Numbered from the stretch's first letter, positions 9,237 to 17,776 are shown. The stretch: 64,000 nucleotides of DNA from Bacteroidota bacterium (GCA_005884665.1 VBAT01000034.1:122495-186494), one strand, 5' to 3'. Translations and numbers: made by a program. Notes: generated by a model not told the origin, from the letters alone.

Positions 9237-10667
9237 ATGATCAAGTATTTTAAGAATATAAGGTTTGGATTCATTGCATCCCGTTTGAATTCACTGGCCA
9301 GGTTGCAGGGAGGCTTGTTTTTATTAGCTTTTGCCGTTTGCATTTCCAGCTGTAAAAAATTTGTGGATATTAATCCTCCCGTTTCGGAAGTCGTTAGTGA
9401 AACTGTTTTTACCGATGACCGTTCAGCAACATCAGCTATTGTAGGTATATATAGTAAGATGATGAGTGTCGAAGCATTTGCAGGCCTTGATATGGGTTTT
9501 TATCCCGCGCTATCGGCTGATGAACTGAAGTTGTTAACTACTACTCCCGAGCAGAGCCAGTTTGAAAATAATACACTGCTATCCACCAATTCAGGCTTGC
9601 TGAGTTCTTTCTGGGAACCCGGATATCGTTATATATGGTATGCCAATTCTGCAATTGAAGGTCTTTCCAGATCAACCGGGGTATCCGAAGCGGTTAAAAT
9701 GCAGCTCCTGGGAGAAGCAAAATTTATACGAGCTTTTTGTCATTTTCAGCTGACGAACTTATTCGGAGCTATTCCCTATATCACTTCATCTGACTATCGC
9801 TTAAATGAGGTTGCCTCAAAAATTTCACAGGCCGAGGTGTACAATAAAATTATCGAAGATCTGCTGGAAGCTCAGACCAACCTTCCTGATAACTATATAA
9901 CATCCGGAAGGGTGCGGCCAAATCGTGGGGCTGCAACAGCGTTGTTGGCCAGAGTTTACTTGTACACCGGTGATTGGTCAAAAGCGGAAATAGAAGCATC
10001 AGCATCAATTGCTGATTCAAAATATCAACTGGAGGCTGATCTGAACAAGGTATTCATTGCCGGCAGCAAAGAAGCTATCTGGCAATTAATGCCGGTGAAT
10101 CCGGGTCTTAATACATGGGAAGAAAAGTACATAACATCAGGCCAGGGAGCTTTGACCTTAACCAATGGGTTATTGAACTCTTTTGAAGCAAATGATAACC
10201 GCAAAAATAGCTGGGTCAAAAGCTGGACAAATGGCACTGGAACTGTTACTACATATTATCCTTACAAGTATAAAGCAGTTTCAGGACAACCTCTAACCGA
10301 GTACAATATGGTATTCCGCCTGGCGGAGCAGTTTTTGATCCGTGCAGAAGCAAGAACGAATTTGAACAAACTTACTGGTGCCGGCAGCGCGGCATCTGAT
10401 CTGAATGTTGTAAGAAACAGGGCCGGATTGAATAACACTTCAGCACTTACCCAGGCAGATTTTTTAGACGCCATCCTCCGGGAAAGACGGGTTGAACTTT
10501 TTACCGAATGGGGTCACAGGTGGTTTGATCTGAAACGAATGAACAAAGCAACCCCGGTGCTAGGTCCGGTAAAACCAGGCTGGCAACCGACAGATGTATT
10601 ATATCCAATTCCTCAGACAGAGCTCGATAAGAATAGAAACTTGTTGCCGCAAAATGCCGGATACTAA
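9237..10667 (+). CDS. SusD/RagB-family nutrient-binding outer-membrane lipoprotein
   Basis: The 476-aa protein has an N-terminal hydrophobic segment ending in AVCISSC (lipidated Cys39). The SusD N-terminal motif follows (NPPVSEVVSETVFTDD and SAIVGIYSKMM). TPR-like helices contain GEAKFIRAFCHFQLTNLFG and TALLARVYLYTGDW. The C-terminal SusD signature is ILRERRVELFTEWGHRWFDLKR. It forms the lid of the SusC transporter encoded 19 bases upstream and captures the ligand at the cell surface. The gene is in the same operon; the next start is only 10 bases after its stop. Confidence 0.96.
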   Translation: MIKYFKNIRFGFIASRLNSLARLQGGLFLLAFAVCISSCKKFVDINPPVSEVVSETVFTDDRSATSAIVGIYSKMMSVEAFAGLDMGFYPALSADELKLLTTTPEQSQFENNTLLSTNSGLLSSFWEPGYRYIWYANSAIEGLSRSTGVSEAVKMQLLGEAKFIRAFCHFQLTNLFGAIPYITSSDYRLNEVASKISQAEVYNKIIEDLLEAQTNLPDNYITSGRVRPNRGAATALLARVYLYTGDWSKAEIEASASIADSKYQLEADLNKVFIAGSKEAIWQLMPVNPGLNTWEEKYITSGQGALTLTNGLLNSFEANDNRKNSWVKSWTNGTGTVTTYYPYKYKAVSGQPLTEYNMVFRLAEQFLIRAEARTNLNKLTGAGSAASDLNVVRNRAGLNNTSALTQADFLDAILRERRVELFTEWGHRWFDLKRMNKATPVLGPVKPGWQPTDVLYPIPQTELDKNRNLLPQNAGY

Positions 10668-10677
10668 AAAATAAACA

Positions 10678-12099
10678 ATGCAGACTAAAAAATCTTTTAT
10701 GAGAATAAACAAATTATTCCTTTTAACAATGGTGATTGGTTCATCCTTGATTTCAAACGCACAGTCCAAAATTACCCGTATTGGCATCGGTGACAATGTT
10801 CCAGGCGACTTCCCGCTAATGAACCTGGTAAACTATTCGAAGCCTGAAGCCAGAATATCTGATTTTAAAGGCAAATGGCTAATCCTTGATTACTGGTTTA
10901 CGGGTTGCGGGCCCTGCATTGCATCCTGGCCTAAGCTCATGCAACTTCAAAAAAAATACGGCGATAAGATCCAGATCATGTCGGTTGATCATATAGATAA
11001 TCAGGTGAGCGTTGAGAACTTTATTGCAAGAAGAAACAAGGGTAGCAAGGAACCTTATTCAATTCCCTCAGTTACGGGCGATACCATATTGTACAAAATT
11101 TTGCCTCCATCAGGCTATCCTACCGTTGTATGGATTGATGCTGACGGCAAATACCGGGCTACCACTTCGGGGGAAGATTTTAATGAGGCCAATATCGAAA
11201 AAGTATTGAACAAGCAGGATATAAAAAGCCTGACGGTAAACACTACATTGGTGGATTCAAAGAAGCCATTCTTTCTGGATGGAAATGGGGGATCCGGAGA
11301 ACAGATGCTCTGGTATTCTACCGTTTCCCGGTATTCAGAAAAATTAAGATCTGGAGCAACCATGTCTGCCAATGCATCCAGCACTTCTTATCTTAACTCA
11401 TCCGGCTATGTAATGGCTATTAGGAATCATAGCCTTTTGGGCCTTGTCCAGTATGCATATTGCGATGGCCCTCATCCTGAACTTGCAGGTTGGATTGGCG
11501 AATATACCCGGCTTCCACAGACCCGGATTGAACTCCGGGTAAAAGATCCCGGCAGGCTAAACGGAGTCAGCGCTGACGGACTTTTACTTACTGATAGTCT
11601 TTACACTTATCAATTGATTTCTTATCAACCCCGCACAATGGATCAATTGAAAAAGATGATGCGGGAGGATTTGCAGAGATATTTTGATTTGGAATTTAAA
11701 TGGGAAAAGGTAAAGAAGCAATGCCTGGTACTTACTGCCGAGGATACAACTTTATTAAGCAACAACAACCTGGAAGGAAGACCGACATATGGGTATAATA
11801 GAGATAGTGATTTTTATTACATGCGGGATGTACCGGTTAGTAATTTTTTTGGTTACCTCCTCGAATACACCAGTGGTTATTATAAAGCTGACAGCTATCC
11901 CCTTATTGATGAAACCGGCTTTAAAGGGGGCCTGGATTTGATCTTTAAAGGAATCACCATTGATAATTTCAAAGAAATCGCGAACGACTACCGGAAACTT
12001 GACGCGTTGTTAGCAAAATACAAAATGCATTTTAAGCTTGAAGAACGGGAGGTTAATGTGCTGGTGATTACCGATGCTGCAACGGATAAAAAACTTTAA
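10678..12099 (+). CDS. TlpA-like thioredoxin fused to a C-terminal DUF3738-like domain
   Basis: The 473-aa secreted protein has a signal peptide (MRINKLFLLTMVIGSSLISNAQ after a short pre-sequence). A TlpA/AhpC-type thioredoxin domain lies at about residues 35-195 with the active site TGCGPC (Cys77 and Cys80) and cis-Pro loop GYPTVVW. After a linker, residues about 205-473 are less conserved but include KMMREDLQRYFDLEFKWE...CLVLTAED. This resembles the core of the DUF3738 (TIGR03435-type) domain; that assignment is by motif only. The thioredoxin part should work as a periplasmic thiol-disulfide reductase or oxidase. Its place in the SusCD operon suggests that it processes the imported ligand or a partner. 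Confidence 0.85.
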   Translation: MQTKKSFMRINKLFLLTMVIGSSLISNAQSKITRIGIGDNVPGDFPLMNLVNYSKPEARISDFKGKWLILDYWFTGCGPCIASWPKLMQLQKKYGDKIQIMSVDHIDNQVSVENFIARRNKGSKEPYSIPSVTGDTILYKILPPSGYPTVVWIDADGKYRATTSGEDFNEANIEKVLNKQDIKSLTVNTTLVDSKKPFFLDGNGGSGEQMLWYSTVSRYSEKLRSGATMSANASSTSYLNSSGYVMAIRNHSLLGLVQYAYCDGPHPELAGWIGEYTRLPQTRIELRVKDPGRLNGVSADGLLLTDSLYTYQLISYQPRTMDQLKKMMREDLQRYFDLEFKWEKVKKQCLVLTAEDTTLLSNNNLEGRPTYGYNRDSDFYYMRDVPVSNFFGYLLEYTSGYYKADSYPLIDETGFKGGLDLIFKGITIDNFKEIANDYRKLDALLAKYKMHFKLEEREVNVLVITDAATDKKL

Positions 12100-12126
12100 A
12101 TATTAATTCAATCAAAATAAAATCAA

Positions 12127-13479
12127 ATGAGAAAGACAATGAAATATGCAAGCATGCTGGTAGCCGTTATAGGTTTTCTTGCTATTAGCTGCAAAAAAGA
12201 TAAACCTAAGACAGTGCCATCTATAACCACTTCTGCAGTTACTGATATTACTCCAACATCTGCAAAAGGGGGCGGTAAGATCACCAATAATGGTGGTGCT
12301 GATATTACAGCAAGGGGTTTAGTATTTAGTAAAACAGTTGCACAGCCTACCATTGCCGATGACAAGACAGTTGAAACTACTTCGGCTGACGAGTTTCAGT
12401 CTATGATGAACAACCTCAGCTCCGGAGCTGTTTATCATGTTCGTGCCTATGCCACCAACAGCGTTGGTATTGGCTATGGACAGGTGGTTGATTTTACAAC
12501 CGGTAATGCCCCGCCAACGGCTACAAATGTGATGATAACAGGAACAGCCGAGGTCAATAAAACACTTACTGTAAGTTACACCTATGCTGATGCGGAAAAT
12601 AATGCAGAAAGCGGAACCATCATACAATGGTATGTGGCCAACGATGGGGCAGGCGCGGGAGAAACAGCGATTGCAGGAGCCACCTCATTGACTTTTATCA
12701 TACAGGCAGCGCAACAGGGAAAATATATCCGTGCAGGCATAACACCCAAAGCGGCAACAGGCACAACAACAGGTGCCGAAGTAAAATCCGGTTTTGTAGG
12801 AGCCGTGGGAGAAGCCACTACCGTAACATTCACTTATAATGGCCAAACAGTTACTTATGGAATTATAAACAGCGCAGCCACAGGAAGAAAATGGCTTGAC
12901 AGAAATCTCGGAGCTCCCAATGCTCCATCGGCATATAATGATTATGCAAACTATGGAGATTTATTTCAATGGGGGCGTTTAGCTGACGGGCATCAACTAA
13001 TCAACCGTACTGGACCAGCTGATGCAAATATGTCTGCTGTGAATGTAGGCACCACTCCATACCCTGGACCATATGACTTATCCTCTACTGATAATCCGGG
13101 CCATTCAAAGTTTATTCTGTCTCCTGAATACAACAGTGATTGGCGGGAACCTAAGAATGATAATTTATGGCAGGGAGTGAATGGCATCAATAACCCATGC
13201 CCTGCAGGCTGGCGGATTGCGACAGCTACGGAATGGGCAGCAGAGAATCTGGGTAACTTACCATCGGCATATACCAAGCTGAAAATTACACTTACCGGGT
13301 TACATGCAGGAGATGATGACGGTATTTACCAGTCAGCTACAAATGGCCTTTACTGGACTTCAACTATAGGAACTACATTTGATTACAGGGCAAAAAGAAC
13401 AGCTATCACTACGACAGCTACAACGCAAAGCGAAACATTTCGCTCCAATGGCCATGCGTGCCGCTGTATAAAAGATTAA
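12127..13479 (+). CDS. FISUMP-domain lipoprotein
   Basis: The 450-aa product starts with a lipoprotein signal (FLAISCKKD, Cys22). It continues with a fibronectin-III-like segment (about residues 35-125, ending in YHVRAYATNSVGIGYG) and a second Ig-like stretch. It ends in the Fibrobacter succinogenes major paralogous domain (about residues 235-450). FISUMP hallmarks visible are GRKWLDRNLGA, YGDLFQWGR, NPCPAGWRIATATEW and the end GHACRCIKD. Such proteins are surface lipoproteins of unknown role that often sit with SusCD systems. It is the last gene of this operon, 27 bases after the TlpA-like gene, with a strong terminator 12 bases after its stop. Confidence 0.9.
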   Translation: MRKTMKYASMLVAVIGFLAISCKKDKPKTVPSITTSAVTDITPTSAKGGGKITNNGGADITARGLVFSKTVAQPTIADDKTVETTSADEFQSMMNNLSSGAVYHVRAYATNSVGIGYGQVVDFTTGNAPPTATNVMITGTAEVNKTLTVSYTYADAENNAESGTIIQWYVANDGAGAGETAIAGATSLTFIIQAAQQGKYIRAGITPKAATGTTTGAEVKSGFVGAVGEATTVTFTYNGQTVTYGIINSAATGRKWLDRNLGAPNAPSAYNDYANYGDLFQWGRLADGHQLINRTGPADANMSAVNVGTTPYPGPYDLSSTDNPGHSKFILSPEYNSDWREPKNDNLWQGVNGINNPCPAGWRIATATEWAAENLGNLPSAYTKLKITLTGLHAGDDDGIYQSATNGLYWTSTIGTTFDYRAKRTAITTTATTQSETFRSNGHACRCIKD

Positions 13480-13490
13480 ATAGGATTTTT

Positions 13491-13525
13491 ACAAAAGCGG
13501 GGTTTAAAAAGAACTCTGCTTTTGT
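13491..13525 (+). terminator. rho-independent terminator of the SusCD operon
   Basis: A 14-bp stem (13491-13504 with 13512-13525, two G-T pairs) and a 7-base loop are followed by a T-rich tract. It begins 12 bases after the stop of the FISUMP gene. Confidence 0.85.
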
Positions 13526-13722
13526 ATTTCTATTTCTTTTCTATTTGTGACGTTGACGTTTTGCCAAAAGGAATAAAGGCAGGTTTGAAATAATGAAAGT
13601 TTTATGAAACTGGTGAAAGGAGAAAAGAAATGAATGTGATTGTAGTCCACGAGCCTAAAAATTAACCAGCATTAATAAGTCTTGGATCAAAAAGCGAGGC
13701 ACAGGATGTAGTGAAGAGCAAT

Positions 13723-13998
13723 TTAATAACCACCGGGAGTTTCGCCAGTAAACTTATCTAAAAGATATTGACGGAACCGCTTCCAAAAGTTTTCAGTAAT
13801 GTCTAATGGGGCAATACAATCATTTTTGATAAACAGTTTAAATTGTTTTAAGCTATTAGAAAGATGACGGTTGCCTTTGCGTTTATTTTGATTTAGATAT
13901 TCCTCATAATATTCAAGAAAGTTGGTTTTGAACTTATATGAAGGGATATATGTGCTTCCGATCGCTTGTTTCTCTATAATTGCCTGGCTCTTTTTTGT
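13723..13998 (-). pseudogene. remnant of a tyrosine recombinase (phage integrase) gene
   Basis: On the minus strand 91 codons are open from 13998 down to a TAA at 13723-13725 with no start codon. The translation contains SQAIIEKQAIGSTYIPSYKF, FLEYYEEYLNQNKRKGNRHL, LKQFKLFIKND and KRFRQYLLDKFTGETPGGY. This is the N-terminal SAM-like core-binding domain of Bacteroidota tyrosine recombinases. The catalytic domain is absent. Just upstream another frame reads KKEKKLLSKQKRA, which would continue the protein if the A6 run near 13991-13996 had one base more or less, so a frameshift is visible too. It lies about 300 bases beyond the 3' end of tRNA-Leu(GAG), the usual place for an island integrase. The gene is dead. 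Confidence 0.85.
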
Positions 13999-14126
13999 TT
14001 AGACAAGAGCTTCTTTTCTTTTTTGAAAGCGTAGATAAGCGGAAAGAAGTAAGAGAAAACATTTTTTCTTACTCCAAATGCAGATGTATCAGTTTGTATT
14101 CTGTACATAAAAACTGCCAAACTGGA

Positions 14127-14268
14127 TGTCAAAAAATTGGGGGTTCATTCAACCTATGCAGGTGAAGTCCCGGGTTGAGCCCAACAGAATTGTGTGTCAT
14201 ACTGTGTGCCCCTAGTGTCAAAAAATGTGGCAGAAAGCAAAAAAAGGGTCAATGTCTGGCACACAGTA
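14127..14268. repeat. direct and inverted repeats between the integrase relic and tRNA-Leu
   Basis: TGTCAAAAAAT occurs twice in direct orientation (14127-14137 and 14216-14226). TACTGTGTGCC at 14200-14210 has its exact reverse complement at 14258-14268. No gene is seen between 13999 and 14311. Such clustered repeats beside an integrase relic and a tRNA are compatible with recombinase or excisionase arm sites, but this is inference. Confidence 0.45.
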
Positions 14269-14311
14269 AAAAGAATAGCCTTGTAAATCAAGACTTACAA
14301 AGCTATAAACG

Positions 14312-14395
14312 TGCCCGAGACTGGATTCGAACCAGCACACCCTTTCGGGCGCCACCACCTCAAAGTGGTGCGTCTACCAATTTCGCCACCCGGGC
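14312..14395 (-). tRNA. tRNA-Leu (anticodon GAG)
   Basis: The minus strand folds as a class II tRNA. The acceptor stem is GCCCGGG with CTCGGGC, the D-arm contains AATTGGTAGACGC, the anticodon loop reads TTGAGGT (GAG), a long variable arm follows, and the T-loop is TTCGAAT. The 3' CCA is not encoded. It reads CUC/CUU codons. The integrase relic lies downstream of its 3' end. Confidence 0.95.
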
Positions 14396-14455
14396 TCTGA
14401 CCGAAACATTGAACTTCATACTCAAAAATGGACTGCAAATATAAGAGATTAGATG

Positions 14456-14545
14456 ATTTAATAACCTACTGCATCCGATGCCGCCTCTCAAACAAATTAA
14501 CCTGTTAACTAATAAACCAATTAACTATCCAACCAATCAACCTTT
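14456..14545. repeat. AACC-rich short-period low-complexity tract
   Basis: The sequence around 14490-14540 is a run of near-repeats built on TTAACC / CAATCAACC, overlapping the last codons of the minus-strand histidine kinase gene. A similar tract (AAACCTTTA units) lies at 22558-22590 just after another minus-strand gene. Function unknown. Confidence 0.5.
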
Positions 14546-15688
14546 CCTCAATACAATCCTAAACGTCGTCCCTTTCCCAATCTCCGAATGCTTTACAAAA
14601 ATTTCTCCTTTGTGGTATTGATTGATGATCCGGCGGGAAAGACTAAGGCCAAGCCCCCACCCTCTTTTTTTGGTAGTAAAGCCCGGCCTGAACACCTTGC
14701 GGATATTTTGAATTGAAATGCCTTTGCCGGTGTCGGTCACATCGATATTGACAGCATCCTTTTCGTCTTTGATGTCGATCGTGATGCTGCCCCGGCCCTC
14801 CATGGCATCCAGAGCATTCTTCAAAAGATTTTCAATGACCCAATCAAACAGTGGCGCCGATATCATGGCATTCACTTGCTGTTGACCATGTGTGTTGATG
14901 ATAAAGCTGATCTTGCCCGGTGCTCTCTTCCTGATATACTCCACCATATTGCTGATCTGCTTGACGAGATCTGTTTTTTCCAGTTGTGGAGTGCTGCCAA
15001 TCTTGCCAAACCTGTCGGAAACCAGGCGCAACCGGTCTACATCTTTAGACAACTCGTTCACGATCTGCTCTTCGCTGTTTTTTTCCTTTAACATTTCCAC
15101 CCACCCTTCCAATGATGAAACAGGTGTGCCCAACTGGTGAGCAGTTTCCTTTGCCATGCCGGCCCAGACCTGATTTTGGGCGGATCGATAGTTGCCACGT
15201 AAAGCCAATAGTGTGACCAGGATGAACAGGCCGACAATGACAAGTTGCACCAATGGATAGTAGCGGACCTCATTTAATAGAGCAGTATGGCCATAGTAAT
15301 ACTTATTAAACTTGGTGGAATCTCCGGGATCGGTATAAATAATTGGTGTATTGATTGACCTGAAACTCCTGAGCTTTCCCGTCAAATAGCCTTTATCGTC
15401 CCGGACCTTTACCGAATCAATGTTGACATAACTGGTAATACTGTCCCGCTCATTTGTTTCAATAATCGGTATATCGTTGTTATCGATGATAATCTTAGAG
15501 GAAAGGCGCACATCGGTCACAAATGGATTTGCCAGCGATTTGCTCGCTTCCACCCACTGCTCCACTTTCTTTTTTTCCTGCCTTGCAATTTTGCGAGCCA
15601 GGTACTGGGAATAGACGATCGTACCACTCACGATCATGATCGCAACGAAGGCCAGGGCGGTTCTCCAGTTTAAAATTTGTTGAAACAT
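14537..15688 (-). CDS. membrane-bound sensor histidine kinase
   Basis: The 383-aa protein has two membrane helices (about residues 10-28 and 145-164) around a periplasmic domain of about 115 residues. A cytoplasmic kinase follows, with an H-box at KETAHQLGTPVSSLEGW (His184). Its ATPase domain shows NALDAMEGRGSI (N box), DTGKGI (G1) and RGWGLGLSLSRRII (G2). It should autophosphorylate on His184 and pass the phosphate to a response regulator, but none is encoded next to it, so it is an orphan. It is divergent from the GT2 gene, with only 53 bases between the two starts. The periplasmic ligand is unknown. Confidence 0.93.
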   Translation of the reverse strand: MFQQILNWRTALAFVAIMIVSGTIVYSQYLARKIARQEKKKVEQWVEASKSLANPFVTDVRLSSKIIIDNNDIPIIETNERDSITSYVNIDSVKVRDDKGYLTGKLRSFRSINTPIIYTDPGDSTKFNKYYYGHTALLNEVRYYPLVQLVIVGLFILVTLLALRGNYRSAQNQVWAGMAKETAHQLGTPVSSLEGWVEMLKEKNSEEQIVNELSKDVDRLRLVSDRFGKIGSTPQLEKTDLVKQISNMVEYIRKRAPGKISFIINTHGQQQVNAMISAPLFDWVIENLLKNALDAMEGRGSITIDIKDEKDAVNIDVTDTGKGISIQNIRKVFRPGFTTKKRGWGLGLSLSRRIINQYHKGEIFVKHSEIGKGTTFRIVLRKG

Positions 15689-15722
15689 TTTCCGAATATA
15701 ATAAGGATAAAATGGCTTCCCG

Positions 15723-15730
15723 TAATTTTG
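15723..15730 (+). promoter_or_regulatory. TAnnTTTG -7 box before the GT2 gene
   Basis: TAATTTTG ends 11 bases before the ATG at 15742. If it is the promoter, translation must start at 15742 and not at the in-frame ATG at 15712. No convincing -33 element is seen. Confidence 0.45.
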
Positions 15731-15741
15731 GCAAATTTACT

Positions 15742-16770
15742 ATGCCATCTCCTAAAGTAGCTGTTGTAATCCTGAATTGGAACGGGAAGAAATTCCTGCA
15801 ACAATTTCTGCCATCTGTGCTCGCAGCTACCTATTCCAATCATGAAGTAATTGTTGCTGACAACGGCTCGAACGACGATTCCATTGCTTTTATGGAAAGC
15901 AACTATCCCCGTATTCGACTTATCCGGTTCGACCAGAACATGGGTTTTGCAAAGGGATATAATGAAGCATTGAAACTGGTAGAAGCGGATTATTATGCCC
16001 TGTTAAACTCGGATGCTGAGACACAGCCCCGCTGGCTGGAACCGATGGTAGACTTATTGGAAAAGGATAGCTCCATTGCAGCCTGTCAACCCAAACTTCT
16101 TTTATATGCGGATAAAAAAAGGTTTGAATACTCTGGCGCGGCTGGAGGCTGGATGGATAGGTACGGGTATCCATTTGCCAAAGGAAGGATCTTTGATGTG
16201 ATGGAAGAAGATCATGGCCAATACGACCAGGTCGAACCTATATTTTGGGCTAGCGGTGCGGCGCTGTTCATCCGGGCCAGGCTCTTTCACGAGATGGAAG
16301 GATTTGATGAATATTTTTTTGCTCACCAGGAGGAAATTGACCTCTGCTGGAGGTTACAACTGGCAGGTCATAAGATCTACTCCTGCCCTGCTTCCGTTGT
16401 TTACCATGTAGGTGGCGGAACCCTGCCAAAGGGGAATTCTAAAAAGACCTATCTCAATTTCCGCAATAACCGGATCATGCTGTCGAAGAACCTGCCTCTT
16501 TCCAAAAAGATCTGGGTCATACCTGTTCGTTATTTGCTGGATGGCGCTTCGGCGTTTAAGGGTTTACTTTCGGGTGATGGAGGTTATTTTCTTGCCGTGG
16601 TCCGGGCTCACCTGGCCTTTATCAAATGGTGGTTTTTATATAGAAAAAGAAGTCCATTTCCTGCTTCAAAGACTAATCGCTTATATGGCTATTTTAAGGG
16701 GAATATTGCCTGGCTGCATTTTGCCAGGAAGAAGAGGTTCTTTTCAGAAGTTGTAGGCAAAACAAAATAA
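15742..16770 (+). CDS. glycosyltransferase family 2 protein
   Basis: The 342-aa product begins with the GT2 nucleotide-binding core: VAVVILNWNGKKFLQQFLPS, EVIVADNGSNDDSI, then a DXD-like region at LLNSDAE. The acceptor side has FWASGAALFIRARLFHEMEGFDEYFFAHQEEIDLCWRL, the ED/QEE-D-x-x-W motif of rhamnosyl-type GT2 enzymes. The C-terminus has hydrophobic helices but no clear multi-pass domain. It should move a sugar from an NDP donor to a lipid- or cell-wall-linked acceptor at the inner membrane. The start at 15742 is chosen because a promoter box lies just upstream; ATG 15712 would add 10 residues. It stands alone, away from the exopolysaccharide locus. Confidence 0.92.
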   Translation: MPSPKVAVVILNWNGKKFLQQFLPSVLAATYSNHEVIVADNGSNDDSIAFMESNYPRIRLIRFDQNMGFAKGYNEALKLVEADYYALLNSDAETQPRWLEPMVDLLEKDSSIAACQPKLLLYADKKRFEYSGAAGGWMDRYGYPFAKGRIFDVMEEDHGQYDQVEPIFWASGAALFIRARLFHEMEGFDEYFFAHQEEIDLCWRLQLAGHKIYSCPASVVYHVGGGTLPKGNSKKTYLNFRNNRIMLSKNLPLSKKIWVIPVRYLLDGASAFKGLLSGDGGYFLAVVRAHLAFIKWWFLYRKRSPFPASKTNRLYGYFKGNIAWLHFARKKRFFSEVVGKTK

Positions 16771-16789
16771 AAATATAAATCTGAACCCT

Positions 16790-16797
16790 TATTTTTG
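16790..16797 (+). promoter_or_regulatory. TAnnTTTG -7 box before the small membrane protein gene
   Basis: TATTTTTG lies 17 bases upstream of the ATG at 16815. The -33 element is not clear. Confidence 0.45.
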
Positions 16798-16814
16798 CAT
16801 CACAAAATTTGACC

Positions 16815-17033
16815 ATGAGCCAACACAGCCAATATCAACAGGAATTACAAAAAGTTCAGGACAAGGACTTTGCTCACGACTGGGTTTCCTCTTCAGCATT
16901 TTTATTTTACCTGCAAATAGCCTGTATGGTTGCTTTTCTTTTTGGTGGCTGCTATATGCTTTATACAAAGCGTTTTGAAAAGCCTGAAGTAAAGATCCAG
17001 GAGAGCACATTATATACTCCACAGTATAAATAA
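16815..17033 (+). CDS. small single-pass membrane protein, unknown function
   Basis: This 72-aa protein has a polar N-terminus rich in Gln (MSQHSQYQQELQKVQDKDF), one membrane helix (about residues 28-50, SAFLFYLQIACMVAFLFGG) and a short basic/polar tail. A TAnnTTTG promoter box precedes it and tRNA-Gly follows. Composition and the promoter argue that it is real. No family is recognised. Confidence 0.65.
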   Translation: MSQHSQYQQELQKVQDKDFAHDWVSSSAFLFYLQIACMVAFLFGGCYMLYTKRFEKPEVKIQESTLYTPQYK

Positions 17034-17071
17034 GAGGTTGAAAATATTTTTTTCAAAAAAGGCTAATGCCT

Positions 17072-17079
17072 TATTTTTG
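17072..17079 (+). promoter_or_regulatory. TAnnTTTG -7 box before tRNA-Gly
   Basis: TATTTTTG lies 35 bases upstream of the tRNA-Gly 5' end, with a T-rich tract about 19-25 bases further upstream that could serve as the -33 region. Confidence 0.5.
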
Positions 17080-17114
17080 CCCCCCTTTAGTTCTTTATCA
17101 ATTTCGATAAAAAC

Positions 17115-17187
<73 letters not shown>

Positions 17188-17192
17188 CTAAT

Positions 17193-17225
17193 AATCCTCT
17201 TGCCAACAGGCGGAGGATTTTTTTT
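17193..17225 (+). terminator. terminator after tRNA-Gly
   Basis: AATCCTC (17193-17199) pairs with GAGGATT (17213-17219), the stem extends inward with TGCC/GGCG, and a run of T follows to 17225. Confidence 0.75.
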
Positions 17226-17229
17226 GAAA

Positions 17230-17375
17230 CTCTGGTGGTAGTCCCGACAAGCATCGGGATGGTAGACAAAATAGGACAATGCCCTGATGGTGGTCCCGAT
17301 AGCTATCGGGATGGTAGACACGCCCCGATAGTTATCGGGGTGGCCTGCATCGACCGTAATAGTTCTTTCATCGTG
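17230..17375 (+). repeat. two degenerate tRNA-Leu copies carrying an 18-bp palindrome
   Basis: Two stretches imitate the 5' half of the intact tRNA-Leu at 17406 but hold palindromes where D- and anticodon-arm bases should be. The first reads CTGGTGGTAG, palindrome 17242-17259 (TCCCGACAAGCATCGGGA), TGGTAGACA. The second starts GCCCTGATGGTGG at 17281, then palindrome 17294-17311 (TCCCGATAGCTATCGGGA), TGGTAGACACG, and palindrome 17323-17340 (CCCCGATAGTTATCGGGG), then a decayed 3' half. They cannot be normal tRNAs because the anticodon arm is replaced. They may be relics or a family of tRNA-derived repeats. Confidence 0.7.
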
Positions 17376-17405
17376 ATTTGTCTAGTTTTTTGTATCAATG
17401 TCTTT

Positions 17406-17491
17406 GCCCTGGTGGTGGAATTGGTAGACACGCAGGACTTAAAATCCTGTGCGCAGCAATGCGCGTAACGGTTCAACTCCGTTCCGGGGCA
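17406..17491 (+). tRNA. tRNA-Leu (anticodon TAA)
   Basis: Class II tRNA. The acceptor stem is GCCCTGG with CCGGGGC, the D-arm contains AATTGGTAGACAC, the anticodon arm is CAGGA-CTTAAAA-TCCTG (TAA), the variable arm GCGCAGCAATGCGC, and the T-arm ACGGTTCAACTCCGT. CCA is not encoded. Its 3' half is repeated at 17814-17843, and its 3' end with the terminator at 19325-19368. Confidence 0.97.
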
Positions 17492-17496
17492 CTTAT

Positions 17497-17523
17497 AAAG
17501 CGACTTCATGGTCGCTTTTTTTG
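17497..17523 (+). terminator. terminator of tRNA-Leu(TAA)
   Basis: AAAGCGAC (17497-17504) pairs with GTCGCTTT (17511-17518) over a 6-base loop and is followed by T residues. A diverged copy of the same hairpin lies at 19343-19368. Confidence 0.85.
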
Positions 17524-17527
17524 ATTA

Positions 17528-17776
17528 ATGTACCTGGTTTACATTTTATATTCAGAGAAGTGCGACCGATATTATATTGGGTATTGTTCTGACATGTCTG
17601 CCAGGCTTGAACGACATAATAACGGGTTTGTTACTGCGACAAGGAATTGCAGGCCCTATGTAATCAAAGCGACAAAATCATTTGCAACCGAAATCGAAGC
17701 AAGGAAGGAGGAATTCCGGATAAAAAGTCAAAAAAGCCGAAAATATCTTGAATGGCTGATCGCAGGGAATTGGTAG
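17528..17776 (+). CDS. GIY-YIG nuclease domain protein
   Basis: This 82-aa protein is a minimal GIY-YIG domain. MYLVYILYS gives the first motif and YYIGYCSDMSARLERHNNG the YIG motif with the conserved Arg and His-Asn. A later Glu lies in the EIEARKEEFRIKSQKSRKYLEWLI helix. Related stand-alone proteins in Bacteroidota are annotated as UPF0213/GIY-YIG endonuclease-like; the substrate is unknown. The gene begins 36 bases after the intact tRNA-Leu, immediately after its terminator. Its last codons (Gly-Asn-Trp-stop) are written by the D-arm sequence GGAATTGGTAGACAC of a truncated tRNA-Leu copy. The reading frame therefore ends inside a tRNA relic. This suggests insertion into, or duplication with, the tRNA gene. 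Confidence 0.88.
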   Translation: MYLVYILYSEKCDRYYIGYCSDMSARLERHNNGFVTATRNCRPYVIKATKSFATEIEARKEEFRIKSQKSRKYLEWLIAGNW

